A stretch of DNA of 64,000 bases, taken from the NCBI GenBank assembly GCA_958423465.1, contig CATZRD010000007.1, positions 1 to 64,000 of the forward strand. Reading direction: 5' to 3'. Below the pieces are notes generated by a model that saw only the letters and a program-made list of their open reading frames with translations, did no database searches and was not told the DNA's origin. The stretch's first letter is position 1, and each line of letters starts with the position of its first letter. Shown here piece by piece: positions 16,394 through 25,486 of the stretch. A program made the translations under genes and the position numbers. Origin of the DNA: an uncultured Oscillospiraceae bacterium. GTDB taxonomy: Bacteria; Bacillota; Clostridia; Oscillospirales; Oscillospiraceae.

Positions 16394-17863
16394 CTAAGTC
16401 ACCTCCTGATAGAATTCCCGGAAAGAGCGCTGGTTCTCCGCGATCTTCTCCGGGCGCTGAATATACTCCTGGGGATATTTCAGATTGAAGGCCCGCTCGA
16501 TCCGGTCCCGGGCAGGGTCCACCAGCTTGGTGGAGCCGCCGGCGCCCAGGCTGAGGATGGTGTGCAGCTCCTCCATGATATAGATGTTGTACCAGCCCTC
16601 GGCCCCCGGCCTGCACCAGCCCACGTTTTCAAAGCTGCCGGACATGTACTTCTGCCGGTACAGGTAGTAGGGAGAAAGCCCCGCCGCCCGGAGGGCCGGG
16701 TCCGCGTAGTCCAGCATGGCGGATACCTCCTCCTCCGTGGGGATCCGGGTGCCCTCCAGGGTGATGCGGCTGCCCTTTTTGAGGCTGAGGGTGTGGACGG
16801 TGATGTTGTCCGCCCCCAGGGCGATGACCTCGTCCAGGCTCCGGCGGAAGCTTTCCGGCGTGTCCTCGGGAAGTCCGGCGATGAGGTCCATGTTCACATG
16901 GGGGAAGCCCACCCGGTCCACCAGAGCCATGGCGGCGCGGATGTCGTCGGCGGTGTGCCGGCGGCCGATGGCGGCGAGGACGTTGTCGGCCATGGTCTGG
17001 GGATTGATGCTCCCCCGGGTGACGCCGTTTCGCCGCAGGACCCGCAGCTTCTCCTCCGTGATGGTGTCCGGCCGTCCGGCCTCCACCGTGTGCTCCAGCA
17101 CGCCGCTGAGGTCGAACTGTTCGCTGAGCCGGCCCAGCAGCCGGTCCATCTGCTCCGCCGTCAGGGTGGTAGGGGTGCCGCCGCCCATGTAAAAGCTTTT
17201 GACCCGCAGGCCCAGCTCCTTCACCATTCCGGCGGCGCTGTCGATCTCCCGGTCCAGCGCCTCCAGATACGGCTCCACCAGATGAAAGCTCTTTTCCACG
17301 CTGTTGGAGACAAAGGAGCAGTAGGCGCACCGGGTGGGGCAGAAGGGGATGCCCACATAGAGGGAGATGTCCCGCTTCTCAAGGCCCGCCTTGGCCGCCA
17401 GTCCCGCCTGAGCGCACTCGATAGCCAGACGGCGGCGCTGGGAGGAGACAAAGTAGGTATCCCGCAGCACCCGGTCCGCCGCTTTGGGGGTGAGGCCCTT
17501 TTCCAGCAGACTTCCCGCCAGCTTGGCGGGGCGGATGCCGGTGAGGGCGCCCCAGGCGGGGGTGCGGCCCGTCAGGTCCCGGGCGGCCTTGAAGAAGCTG
17601 AGCTTCACCAGCCGCTGGAGGAGCCGCTCCCGCTCATAGTCGTTTTCCGCCCCGGACACGTCTCCCCGGGCCACGCCCCGGGCGGTGCGGCCGTCCACCG
17701 TCAGCACCGTGACGGCGGTGTGGAGCTTTTTCCCACGGGTGAGGGACACCCGGGCGGTGTGGGGGTCCTCCCCCTGGTACACCGGCCGCTCCTTGGGGAA
17801 GAAGGCCAGCAGGCTCTGCTCCACGGCGTATTGATAGTCATGCCCTTGAAAGATCAGTTTCAT
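16394..17863 (-). CDS. hemZ: Coproporphyrinogen dehydrogenase HemZ (radical SAM)
   Basis: A 489-residue radical SAM protein. GIPFCPTRCAYCSF holds the CxxxCxxC cluster motif, followed by FYMGGGTPTTL as in HemN/HemZ. A helical N-terminal extension of about 150 residues precedes it, which is the HemZ pattern. It is annotated as oxygen-independent coproporphyrinogen III oxidase, although relatives in heme-less anaerobes may act on other substrates. No other heme genes are in this window, so the heme role is not supported by context. It overlaps the upstream MBL gene by four bases (ATGA). Confidence 0.9.
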   Translation of the reverse strand: MKLIFQGHDYQYAVEQSLLAFFPKERPVYQGEDPHTARVSLTRGKKLHTAVTVLTVDGRTARGVARGDVSGAENDYERERLLQRLVKLSFFKAARDLTGRTPAWGALTGIRPAKLAGSLLEKGLTPKAADRVLRDTYFVSSQRRRLAIECAQAGLAAKAGLEKRDISLYVGIPFCPTRCAYCSFVSNSVEKSFHLVEPYLEALDREIDSAAGMVKELGLRVKSFYMGGGTPTTLTAEQMDRLLGRLSEQFDLSGVLEHTVEAGRPDTITEEKLRVLRRNGVTRGSINPQTMADNVLAAIGRRHTADDIRAAMALVDRVGFPHVNMDLIAGLPEDTPESFRRSLDEVIALGADNITVHTLSLKKGSRITLEGTRIPTEEEVSAMLDYADPALRAAGLSPYYLYRQKYMSGSFENVGWCRPGAEGWYNIYIMEELHTILSLGAGGSTKLVDPARDRIERAFNLKYPQEYIQRPEKIAENQRSFREFYQEVT

Positions 17864-18480
17864 CGTTTCATCGCCCTTATCAGATAGGGGTTGGACCGCC
17901 GCTCATGGTCCAAGGTGGTCATGGGGCCGTGGCCGGGACAGACCCGGTAGTCCCCCTCCAGGGTTCCCAGCCGGTCCAGGGAGGCCATGATGGCCGCCCC
18001 CTCGCCGCCGGTCAGATCCCACCGGCCGCAGCCTCCGGCAAAGAGGGTGTCCCCGGAGAGCATCAGGTCTCCCGCCAGCAGCACCACGCTGCCGGCGGAG
18101 TGGCCCGGGGTGTGGAGCACCCGGATGGAGGTATCCCCCAGGCGGAGGGTGTCCCCGTCGCCGTAAGTCCGCTGGACTGCCCCCTGATGGGAGAGAAAAT
18201 ACCGGGAGGCGGGAGCGTCCGCCGGGCGCAGGTCCTCTTCATGGATATACACCGGCACGTCGGGATAGACCTGCCGCAGCTCCGGCAGGGCCCCGGTATG
18301 GTCCCAGTGGCCGTGGGTCAGCAGAATCATGGCCAGGGTGAGGCCGCTTTTTTGGACCATGTCCAGAATCTGGTCCGGGGCCCCGCCGGGGTCCACCAAG
18401 GCGGCCTGACCGCTTTTCTCGTCCCCCAGCAGACAGCAGTTGGCGTCCAGCGGCGGGACGGGGATGGTGTCAAAGATCAT
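17860..18480 (-). CDS. Metallo-beta-lactamase fold hydrolase, glyoxalase II-like
   Basis: A 206-residue single-domain hydrolase starting at ATG 18480. LLTHGHWDHTGA is the metal motif, followed by HTPGHSAGS, SGDTLF and CPGHGP, each supplying the usual His/Asp ligands. Short clostridial MBL proteins like this one are glyoxalase-II-like thioesterases or general hydrolases. Last four bases overlap hemZ. Substrate unknown. Confidence 0.88.
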   Translation of the reverse strand: MIFDTIPVPPLDANCCLLGDEKSGQAALVDPGGAPDQILDMVQKSGLTLAMILLTHGHWDHTGALPELRQVYPDVPVYIHEEDLRPADAPASRYFLSHQGAVQRTYGDGDTLRLGDTSIRVLHTPGHSAGSVVLLAGDLMLSGDTLFAGGCGRWDLTGGEGAAIMASLDRLGTLEGDYRVCPGHGPMTTLDHERRSNPYLIRAMKR

Positions 18481-18503
18481 AGGACGTCGTCTCCTTGCAG
18501 ATG

Positions 18504-18701
18504 TTAGTTTTCGCCGTCTGTCCCGCCGCGGAAGCGGCGGACCCGGAGGATAAAGCTGACCACCCAGAGGACGGCGCACAAAAACTGGAGGAAGCTCAGC
18601 TGCCCATGCCGGAGCGTGCTCACGCACCAGAGGATGCACGCCAGCGCCGTCAAACCGTACAGCACGCAGGCCGCCAGCAGCATTTTCCTTTTGTCTGTCA
18701 T
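18504..18701 (-). CDS. Small two-helix membrane protein, unknown
   Basis: A 65-residue protein with two hydrophobic segments (about 7-27 and 34-54) separated by a short polar turn (STLRHGQ) and a basic-then-acidic tail. AGGAGAACGCC lies before the ATG. It sits between dtd and the MBL gene with small gaps (9 and 23 bp), so it is part of the same transcript. I do not recognise a family; its placement and ribosome site support a real gene. Confidence 0.6.
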   Translation of the reverse strand: MTDKRKMLLAACVLYGLTALACILWCVSTLRHGQLSFLQFLCAVLWVVSFILRVRRFRGGTDGEN

Positions 18702-18710
18702 GGCGTTCTC

Positions 18711-19151
18711 CTATTGTTCCGTATCGAAGAGAATCGTGATCGGTCCGTCGTTTTCCGACGTGACCAGCATTTCCGCGCCGAACTCCCCATGCTCCACGGC
18801 AAAGCCCCGCTCCCGGCACCGGGCCATAAAGGCCTCGTACAGGGGAACGGCCAGCTCCGGCTTGGCGGCGTGGGAAAAGCCGGGGCGGCGGCTGGAGGTG
18901 TCGGCGTACAGGGTGAACTGGCTCACCACCAGCAGGCTTCCGCCTACGGTCTCCAGATTCAGGTTCATCTTGCCGTTTTCATCGTCAAAGACCCGCAGGT
19001 TGCAGATCTTGTCCGCCAGCTTGTGGGCGGTGTCCAGCGTGTCGTTGGGGCCAACCCCCAGCAGGACCAGGTAGCCCCGGCCGATGGCTCCGTTGATCCG
19101 CCCGCCGATCTCGACGGAGGCGGAACGGACCCGGGTAACAACAGCTCTCAT
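18711..19151 (-). CDS. dtd: D-aminoacyl-tRNA deacylase
   Basis: A 146-residue protein matching Dtd in length and motifs: MRAVVTRVRSASV at the start, SQFTLYADTSSRRP (the active-site Ser-Gln-xxx-Thr region) and NDGPITI near the C-terminus, the cross-subunit Gly-Pro motif. It frees tRNA from D-amino acids or mischarged glycine and alanine. Start at ATG 19151 is preceded by GGAGGTGAAAACGAT. In Firmicutes dtd is usually directly after relA, as here, although a palindrome-rich 187-bp gap separates the two. Confidence 0.95.
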   Translation of the reverse strand: MRAVVTRVRSASVEIGGRINGAIGRGYLVLLGVGPNDTLDTAHKLADKICNLRVFDDENGKMNLNLETVGGSLLVVSQFTLYADTSSRRPGFSHAAKPELAVPLYEAFMARCRERGFAVEHGEFGAEMLVTSENDGPITILFDTEQ

Positions 19152-19220
19152 ATCGTTTTCACCTCCAGCATCATCAAAAAGCTCTCCGCGGAAGTGTTGC
19201 GCCCGCAGGCGTAACATAAT

Positions 19221-19292
19221 TGAAATCGTTTGAAATCGTTTTTCCGGGGGCGTGTACCTCGGAAAAACACTTTGCGGGCCGCGCTCGGCCCG
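19221..19292. repeat. Palindrome-rich spacer between relA and dtd
   Basis: The 187-bp gap between dtd and relA is unusual for this normally tight pair. It contains a 10-bp direct repeat (TGAAATCGTT twice, 19221-19240), a 9-bp inverted repeat GTTTTTCCG (19238-19246 with 19260-19268) and a 6-bp inverted repeat CGGGCC (19275-19280 with 19287-19292). The relA terminator hairpin follows. No coding potential is seen. Confidence 0.55.
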
Positions 19293-19303
19293 GTCCTTCC
19301 TGG

Positions 19304-19332
19304 TCAAAAAAGATGCGAAGCATCTTTTTTGA
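19304..19332 (-). terminator. Intrinsic terminator after relA
   Basis: A 13-bp perfect inverted repeat with a 3-nt loop; its centre reads GATGCGAAGCATC flanked by A6 and T6 runs. Transcribed from the minus strand it gives a GC-poor stem ending in a U-run six bases after the relA stop. Symmetry means that it could also work in reverse. Confidence 0.75.
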
Positions 19333-19338
19333 TGGGTG

Positions 19339-21561
19339 TCAGCCAGCCGGGCGGTTCACCTTCATGACGCTGGAGATGTTGTGGATCTTCCGCATCACCT
19401 GGTCCAGCTGCTCGCTGTCGGAGACGCTGATGGTCAGGGAGAAGATGGCGAAGCCGTCGGCGGTGGCGTGTACGTTCAGGGCGGACACGTTCACCTTGCA
19501 GGTGCTCAGGGCGGAGGAGATGTCCACCAGCAGGTTGGGCCGGTCCTTGCACACCACCTCCAGAGCGGTGGAGTAGGACTCGTGGATGTCGTCTCCCCAG
19601 GAGACCTTGATCCAGCGGCCCTGATCCCCGGCGGAGCGCCGGGCCGGGTCCGCGTTGGGGCAGTCCTTCCGGTGGACGGACACGCCGTAGCCCCGGGTGA
19701 TGAAGCCCACGATCTCGTCCCCCGGCACGGGGGTGCAGCACTTGGAGAACTTCACCAGACAGTTGCTGAGGCCCTCCACCACGATGCCCTTTTCGCTTTT
19801 GACCCGTTTGGGCAGCGTCTTGTCCGCGGCGGCGGGCTGCTCCTTGGCGGCGGCAGCGGCCGCCGCTTCGGCCGCCGCCTTCTCCAGGGCGGCGGTGCGG
19901 CTGAGCTGCAAAAGGCCGTCCTTGATGCGGTTCACCGCCTTCAGGGAGGTGTAGCCGCCGTAGCCGATGGCGGCGTACATCTCGTCCAGGCTCTGGAAGC
20001 CCACCCGCTTTAAGAGGGAGGGCAGCACGTCGGGAGGCGTGATCTGGTTCATGGCGATGCCGGCGTGGCGCAGCTCCTCCTCGAAGGAGGCCCGGCCCTG
20101 GGCGATGTTCTCCTCCCGCCGCTCCTTCTTGAACCACTGGCGGATCTTGCTGCGGGCCTCGCTGGATTTGGCGATCTTCACCCAGTCCCGGCTGGGGCCG
20201 TGGGCGGATTTGGAGGTGCTGATCTCCACGATGTCGCCGTTGTGGAGCTGGTAGTCGAAGCCCACCATCCGGCCGTTGACCTTGGCCCCCACCATGGAGT
20301 TGCCCACGGCGGAGTGGATGGAGTAGGCGAAGTCGATGGGGGTGGCCCCGGCGGGCAGATTGCACACGTCCCCCCGGGGAGTAAAGACGAACACCTCGTC
20401 GGAGAACATGTCGATCTTCAGGGAGTGGATGAACTCCTCGGCGTCGGCGTCCTCCTGGTTCTCCAGCAGCCGGCGGATCCACTCATAGGTCTTTTCGCCG
20501 CCCTCGCCCTTGATGCCCTGCTTGTACTTCCAGTGGGCGGCCACGCCGTACTCGGCGATGGCGTGCATATCGTAGGTGCGGATCTGGACCTCGAAGGGGA
20601 TGCCGTCCTCGCCGATGACCGTGGTGTGCAGGCTCTGGTACATATTGGGCTTGGGGGTGGCGATATAGTCCTTGAACCGGCCCAGGATGGGCTTGTAGAG
20701 GTCGTGGATCACCCCCAGCACGTTGTAGCAGTCCGCCACCGTGTCCACCAGCACCCGGAAGGCGAAGAGGTCGTAGACCTCGTCCATGGTCTTCTCCTGG
20801 GCGTACATCTTCCGGTAGATGCTGTAGGGGTGCTTTACCCGGCCGTAGACCGTGGAGCCGGAGATGCCCAGCTCCGTGAGCCGCTGGGTGATCTGGGACT
20901 GGATGGACTCCATGAACTGCCCGTGCTGGGCGCTCTCCTCCTGGAGCTTGGCCACGATCTCGTCGTAGGCCGTGGGGTCCAGGTACTTCAGCGACAGGTC
21001 CTCCAGCTCCCACTTCACCTTCTGCATCCCCAGCCGGTGGGCGATGGGGGCGTAGATCTCCATGGTCTCGAAGGCCTTTTTCTTCTGCTTTTCCGGGGTC
21101 TGGTACTCCATGGTCCGCATATTGTGGAGGCGGTCGGCGATCTTGATGAGGATCACCCGGATGTCCCGGCTCATGGCGAAGAGCATCTTCCGCAGATTCT
21201 CCATCTGCTCCTCCTCCATGGAGCTGTACTGGACCCTCGTCAGCTTGGTGACGCCGTCCACAATGTCCGCGATGGTGACGCCGAAGCGCCTGGCGATGTC
21301 GTCGTAGGTGCTGTCCGTATCCTCGATGCAGTCGTGGAGCAGGGCGGCGATGATGGACTCGCTGTCCAGTCGCATCTCCGCCACGATCTGGGCCACCTGG
21401 ATGGGGTGGGTGATATAAGGGGTCCCGTCCCGCCGGAGCTGGGCGCCGTGGTGGTCCCGGGCATATTCAAAGGCCGCGCGGATCTGAGTGAAATCCGCGG
21501 AAATATTGTAGCCTCGGATGGTTTTTTCCAGGTGCTGATACCGCTCGTCTACTGTGACCAT
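19339..21561 (-). CDS. relA: Bifunctional (p)ppGpp synthetase/hydrolase, RelA/SpoT family
   Basis: A 740-residue Rel protein starting at ATG 21561. The N-terminal HD hydrolase domain (HDCIEDTDSTYDD near residue 70) has intact metal residues. The synthetase follows (YRKMYAQEKTMDEVYDL), then a TGS domain (FTPRGDVCNLPAGATPIDFA) and a C-terminal ACT domain. An Ala-rich linker of about 25 residues lies before the ACT region. It makes and degrades the stringent-response alarmone on the ribosome. Only two bases separate it from the recJ stop, and its ribosome site lies in the end of recJ, so the two are coupled. Confidence 0.96.
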   Translation of the reverse strand: MVTVDERYQHLEKTIRGYNISADFTQIRAAFEYARDHHGAQLRRDGTPYITHPIQVAQIVAEMRLDSESIIAALLHDCIEDTDSTYDDIARRFGVTIADIVDGVTKLTRVQYSSMEEEQMENLRKMLFAMSRDIRVILIKIADRLHNMRTMEYQTPEKQKKKAFETMEIYAPIAHRLGMQKVKWELEDLSLKYLDPTAYDEIVAKLQEESAQHGQFMESIQSQITQRLTELGISGSTVYGRVKHPYSIYRKMYAQEKTMDEVYDLFAFRVLVDTVADCYNVLGVIHDLYKPILGRFKDYIATPKPNMYQSLHTTVIGEDGIPFEVQIRTYDMHAIAEYGVAAHWKYKQGIKGEGGEKTYEWIRRLLENQEDADAEEFIHSLKIDMFSDEVFVFTPRGDVCNLPAGATPIDFAYSIHSAVGNSMVGAKVNGRMVGFDYQLHNGDIVEISTSKSAHGPSRDWVKIAKSSEARSKIRQWFKKERREENIAQGRASFEEELRHAGIAMNQITPPDVLPSLLKRVGFQSLDEMYAAIGYGGYTSLKAVNRIKDGLLQLSRTAALEKAAAEAAAAAAAKEQPAAADKTLPKRVKSEKGIVVEGLSNCLVKFSKCCTPVPGDEIVGFITRGYGVSVHRKDCPNADPARRSAGDQGRWIKVSWGDDIHESYSTALEVVCKDRPNLLVDISSALSTCKVNVSALNVHATADGFAIFSLTISVSDSEQLDQVMRKIHNISSVMKVNRPAG

Positions 21562-21563
21562 GG

Positions 21564-23651
21564 TCAGCAGCCTCCTCTCTCGTCCGTATCCAGAATCTGC
21601 CGCAGGCGGCAGATATAGGCGCTCTGTTCCAGCTCCGCCCGCTGCCCCGGCAGGGGCCGGAGGCGCAGCCGCCCGGCGCGCTCCTCCCGCTCCAGCAGGG
21701 AGCGCTCGGCGAAGATCTCCACGCCCAGCGCCGCCCGCAGAAAGCTCTCGCAGCCGTCCAGCGCGGCGGCCAGCCGCCGCAGCAGAGGCAGCCGGTCCCC
21801 CTGGCAGCCGCCGCAGCGGTCCATGCGGTCGATGGCCCGCCACAGCGCCGCCAGCTGATCCCGGCGGGGCATCAGCCGCCGGGCCTCCTGCCGGTCCAGG
21901 GGGCCGCCGGAGATGAGACGCTCCACCAGCTCCAGACACTCCCGCTCCCGGGCGGTGGGGTCCACGGCGGGGCGCAGGTCCACCATCTGGAGCTGTACGC
22001 TGCTGACGCCCCGGAACTCGTTGATCTGGAGGTAGAAGGCGGCGTCCACCAGCATCCCCGGGGCTACGCCGCAGTCCTGGGCGGTGGTGGAAAAGAAGAT
22101 TCCGTCAAAGTGGTACGCGCCCCGGCTCAGCCGCAGCTTCAGGTGCCGGTTCTGGCCCACGTTCTGCATGGCCTCCACCCGGACGCCCATGAGGGCGAAC
22201 ACGGGCCGGGCGTTCCCCGCGCCGTAAGGCTCCAGACGGCCCAGCTGGGCCACCTCGTCCAGGCTCATCCACGCCGGGTCCGCCACCGCGTCCACGTCCA
22301 GGGAGGAGATGGGGGCGCGGTCCCCGGTAAAGGCGCTGACGAAGCGGTTCATCCGCTCCCGGAAGGCGGGGATATCCTCCTCCCGGATGTTGAAGCCCGC
22401 GGCCAGCTCGTGGCCGCCGAAGTCCGCCAGCAGGTCTGAGCAGGCCTCCAGAGCCGCGAACAGGTTAAAGCCGCCATAGCTGCGGCAGGAGCCTTTGCCC
22501 ATGCCGTTTTGCAGGTGGATCATAAAGCTGGGGCAGGAGTACCGCTCGCTGAGGCGGGAGGCCACGATGCCCACCACCCCCTGATGCCAGGTGCTGCTGG
22601 AGAGCACCAGGGCGCTGCGCTGGCCGGCGGGCAGCCGCTCGATCTGCTCCACCGCCTGGGCGAAGATCTCCTGTTCCACGGACTGCCGCTCCCGGTTCAG
22701 GTCGCACAGGTCCCGGGCCAGCTCCTCCGCCTGGGCGGGGTCGTCGGTGAGCAGCAGCCGCACGGCCAGCTCCGCCTCTCCCATGCGCCCGGCGGCGTTG
22801 AGCCGGGGGGCCAGCACGAAGCCGATCTGAATGGAGGTGACGTCCTTGCCCCACAGGCCCGTCTCCTTCAGCAGGGCCCGCAGGCCCACCAGATGGGTGC
22901 CGGGGATGGCCTCCAGCCCCCGGTAGACGATGGTGCGGTTCTCGTCGCTCATTTTCATCACGTCCGCCACCGTGCCGATGGCGGCCAGGGTGCAGTACCG
23001 GGCGAAAATAGCCTCCTCCCGGCCCCGGCCCAGGGCCAGCGCCAGCTTCAGCGCCACGCCCACCCCCGCCAGGTGCTTGAAGGGGTAGGGACAGTCGCTC
23101 CGCCGGGGGTCCACCACGGCGGCGGCGTCGGGGAGGGTGCTCTTGCATTCATGGTGGTCGGTGATCACCAGATCCAGACCGATCTCTCTGGCGTACCGGG
23201 CCTCCTCTACGCCGGTGATGCCGCAGTCCACGGTGATCACCAGAGTGACGCCCTGTTCCCGCAGGCCCAGCAGGGCGTCGCGGCCCAGACCGTAGCCCTC
23301 CTCGATACGGCGGGGGATATAGAAGAGACAGTCCGCTCCCCGGGAGCGGAGATAGTCCGTCAGCAGGGCTGTAGAGGTGATGCCGTCCACGTCGTAGTCG
23401 CCGAATACGGCGATCTTCTCTCCGGCCTCCAGGGCCTGGCCGATGCGGGCGGCCGCCTTGTCCATGTCCCGCATGAGAAAGGGGGAGAGGTGGAGCTGCC
23501 GGTCCCGGTCCAGAAAGGCGGCGGCGTCCTCGGGGGTGTCCACGCCCCGGCTGGCCAGCACGGCGCTCATCAGGCAGGGATAGCCCGCGTCCCGCAGCCG
23601 GTCAAAGGCCGCTTTGCCGCCGTCGGCGGTGATCCACCTGGCGTATTTCAC
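21564..23651 (-). CDS. recJ: Single-stranded-DNA-specific exonuclease RecJ
   Basis: A 695-residue DHH-family 5'-3' exonuclease. Motifs are VFGDYDVDGITSTALL, TVDCGI, TDHHE (the DHH motif), then GGHELAAGFN of the DHHA1 domain and a C-terminal OB-type region. GTG 23651 is chosen as start because AAGGAGGG lies seven bases upstream; the longer open frame has no ribosome site and runs through the promoter. The last about 200 residues form the C-terminal extension seen in Firmicute RecJ. Acts in recombination and mismatch repair. Transcribed with relA. Confidence 0.95.
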   Translation of the reverse strand: MKYARWITADGGKAAFDRLRDAGYPCLMSAVLASRGVDTPEDAAAFLDRDRQLHLSPFLMRDMDKAAARIGQALEAGEKIAVFGDYDVDGITSTALLTDYLRSRGADCLFYIPRRIEEGYGLGRDALLGLREQGVTLVITVDCGITGVEEARYAREIGLDLVITDHHECKSTLPDAAAVVDPRRSDCPYPFKHLAGVGVALKLALALGRGREEAIFARYCTLAAIGTVADVMKMSDENRTIVYRGLEAIPGTHLVGLRALLKETGLWGKDVTSIQIGFVLAPRLNAAGRMGEAELAVRLLLTDDPAQAEELARDLCDLNRERQSVEQEIFAQAVEQIERLPAGQRSALVLSSSTWHQGVVGIVASRLSERYSCPSFMIHLQNGMGKGSCRSYGGFNLFAALEACSDLLADFGGHELAAGFNIREEDIPAFRERMNRFVSAFTGDRAPISSLDVDAVADPAWMSLDEVAQLGRLEPYGAGNARPVFALMGVRVEAMQNVGQNRHLKLRLSRGAYHFDGIFFSTTAQDCGVAPGMLVDAAFYLQINEFRGVSSVQLQMVDLRPAVDPTARERECLELVERLISGGPLDRQEARRLMPRRDQLAALWRAIDRMDRCGGCQGDRLPLLRRLAAALDGCESFLRAALGVEIFAERSLLEREERAGRLRLRPLPGQRAELEQSAYICRLRQILDTDERGGC

Positions 23652-23730
23652 GGGGCGTCCCTCCTTTCTTACAGCCGCCGCCTGCCGCCGCCCCGGCGGC
23701 CGCGGCGCATACGGGGAAATATAACACCTT

Positions 23731-23759
23731 ATTATAGCGTAACCGGCGAAAAAACGCAA
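23731..23759 (-). promoter_or_regulatory. Sigma-A-type promoter for recJ-relA
   Basis: On the minus strand TTGCGT (23754-23759), 17 bp, then TATAAT (23731-23736), about 80 bp before the GTG start of recJ. Confidence 0.75.
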
Positions 23760-23790
23760 TCCCCTTTCCCGGGAGCCGGTGAGAAAAGGG

Positions 23791-23841
23791 AAGAAACAGA
23801 AAAACGGCAGGAGGCCGCCCCCTACGGGCGGCCTCCTGCCG
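23791..23841 (-). terminator. Intrinsic terminator after malQ
   Basis: A perfect 16-bp inverted repeat (23805-23820 with 23826-23841) with loop CCTAC is followed on the minus strand by TTTTCTGTTTCTT. It lies 42 bp after the malQ stop. Confidence 0.9.
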
Positions 23842-23883
23842 GCGGAGGACGGAAGAGCCGGGGAGGAACAGGACGTCCCCCCG

Positions 23884-25368
23884 TCAGCACCGGCCATACA
23901 TCCTGGCGTACTGGCAGAGCTTTTTCGCCAGGCCGGGGCTGGCCTCGCCGGGCAGCAGCCGCCACTGCCAGTTGCCCCCCAGGGAACCGGGGGTGTTCAT
24001 GCGGGACTCGCCGCCCAGACCCAGGCAGTCCTGCATCTGGACCACGAAGGTGTCCGCCACGGAGGACATGCCGCCCCGGATCACGCCCCAGTTGAACTCC
24101 TCCTCGGCGTTCAGGCCCAGGTACTTTCGGGCAAAGGTGATGCTGTTCCGGTCCGCCTGCTCCCGCCACTGCATCACCGTCTCGTTGTCGTGGGTGCCCA
24201 CATAGCACACGCAGTTGCGGGGGTAGGTGTGAGGCAGATAGTTGCTGGGTTCCCGGGTGTCGAAGGCGAACTCCAGCACCTTCATGCCCGGCAGGCCCGA
24301 GGCGTCCAGCAGCTGATGGACCTCCGGGGTGAGAAAGCCCAGGTCCTCGGCGATGATGTCCAGCCCGTGGAACCAGCTGGTGAGCACGCCCACAAGGTCC
24401 ATGCCGGGGCCCTTCCGCCACCGGCCCACCCGGGCGGTCCTGGAGCCGTAGGGCACCGCCCAGTAGCTCTCCAGGCCCCGGAAATGGTCGATGCGGATCA
24501 CGTCGAAGAGGCGGCTGGCGCCCTCCACCCGGCGGATCCACCAGCCGAAGCCGTCGGCGCGCATCCGGTCATAGTCGTACAGGGGGTTGCCCCAGAGCTG
24601 GCCGTCGGCGGTAAAGTAGTCCGGCGGCACGCCGGCCACCTCGGTAGGCACGTTGCCCTCCCCCAGCTGGAAGAACTCCGGTTCCGCCCACACGTCGGCG
24701 GAGTCCATGGCCACATAGATGGGCAGGTCCCCGATAATCTTCAGCCCCAGGGAGTGGATGTAGTCCCGCAGGGCGTTCCACTGGCGGTAAAAGAGGTACT
24801 GGAGGTAGGTGAAAAAGTCCACGTCCTCCCGCAGCTCCCGCCGGTAGCGCTCCACCGCCTCCGGCGTTCTGACCCGGATATCGGCGTCGGGCCACTCCAG
24901 CCAGCTCTTCATGCCGAAGTGGCTCTTCACCGCCATGTACAGCGCGTAGTTGGGCAGCCACGGATTCTCCCGGGCAAAGGCCTCCACCGCCGCCCGGTCC
25001 CGGTCCCAGCCCCGCCGGAAGGCCCGGCGCAGCACGGCAAACCGGTTTTCGTAGATCCTGCCGAAGTCCACATGACGGGGGTCGCCGCCCCAGTCGATGC
25101 CCTCCAGCTCGGCGCCTTCCAGCAGGCCGTCGGCGATCAGCAGATCCAGGTCGATGAAGTAGGGGTTCCCGGCGAAGGTGGAAAAGCTCTGGTAGGGGCT
25201 GTCCCCATAGCTGGTGGGACCGAGGGGCAGAAGCTGCCAGTAGGTCTGGCCCGCGGCCTTCAGAAAGTCGGCGAAGGCGTAGGCCTCCTTTCCCAGAGTG
25301 CCGATGCCGTAGGGGGAGGGGAGGGAGGAGATATGCAGAAGGATGCCGCTGGAGCGGTCCATGTTCAT
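23884..25368 (-). CDS. malQ: 4-alpha-glucanotransferase (amylomaltase), GH77
   Basis: A 494-residue amylomaltase that transfers maltooligosaccharide units and releases glucose, in the cytoplasm. GH77 landmarks are SSLPSPYGIGTLG, LGPTSYGDSPYQS, IRIDHFRG (nucleophile Asp), IIAEDLGF (acid/base Glu) and VGTHDNET (transition-state Asp). Either GTG 25371 or ATG 25368 could be the start; no strong ribosome site decides between them. It stands alone with its own promoter and terminator, without maltose or glycogen genes nearby. A palindrome overlaps its transcription start region. Confidence 0.95.
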   Translation of the reverse strand: MNMDRSSGILLHISSLPSPYGIGTLGKEAYAFADFLKAAGQTYWQLLPLGPTSYGDSPYQSFSTFAGNPYFIDLDLLIADGLLEGAELEGIDWGGDPRHVDFGRIYENRFAVLRRAFRRGWDRDRAAVEAFARENPWLPNYALYMAVKSHFGMKSWLEWPDADIRVRTPEAVERYRRELREDVDFFTYLQYLFYRQWNALRDYIHSLGLKIIGDLPIYVAMDSADVWAEPEFFQLGEGNVPTEVAGVPPDYFTADGQLWGNPLYDYDRMRADGFGWWIRRVEGASRLFDVIRIDHFRGLESYWAVPYGSRTARVGRWRKGPGMDLVGVLTSWFHGLDIIAEDLGFLTPEVHQLLDASGLPGMKVLEFAFDTREPSNYLPHTYPRNCVCYVGTHDNETVMQWREQADRNSITFARKYLGLNAEEEFNWGVIRGGMSSVADTFVVQMQDCLGLGGESRMNTPGSLGGNWQWRLLPGEASPGLAKKLCQYARMYGRC

Positions 25369-25385
25369 CACGCTTTCTCAAATAG

Positions 25386-25444
25386 AGTTCCGCCCCCGGA
25401 TCGGAGGCGGAACTATCATACCATTACTGCCCCGGGTTTGTAAA
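25386..25444 (-). promoter_or_regulatory. malQ promoter with overlapping palindrome
   Basis: On the minus strand TTTACA (25439-25444), 18 bp, TATGAT (25415-25420). A 9-bp inverted repeat AGTTCCGCC (25386-25394 with 25406-25414) starts directly after the -10 box and spans the expected transcription start. That is a typical operator position; as RNA only part of it would be transcribed. It could instead act as a terminator for the GNAT gene upstream. Confidence 0.55.
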
Positions 25445-25486
25445 CGGTGAATTTGCCCGGGAGCGAAAATTGTCGGCCGCCGGTCC

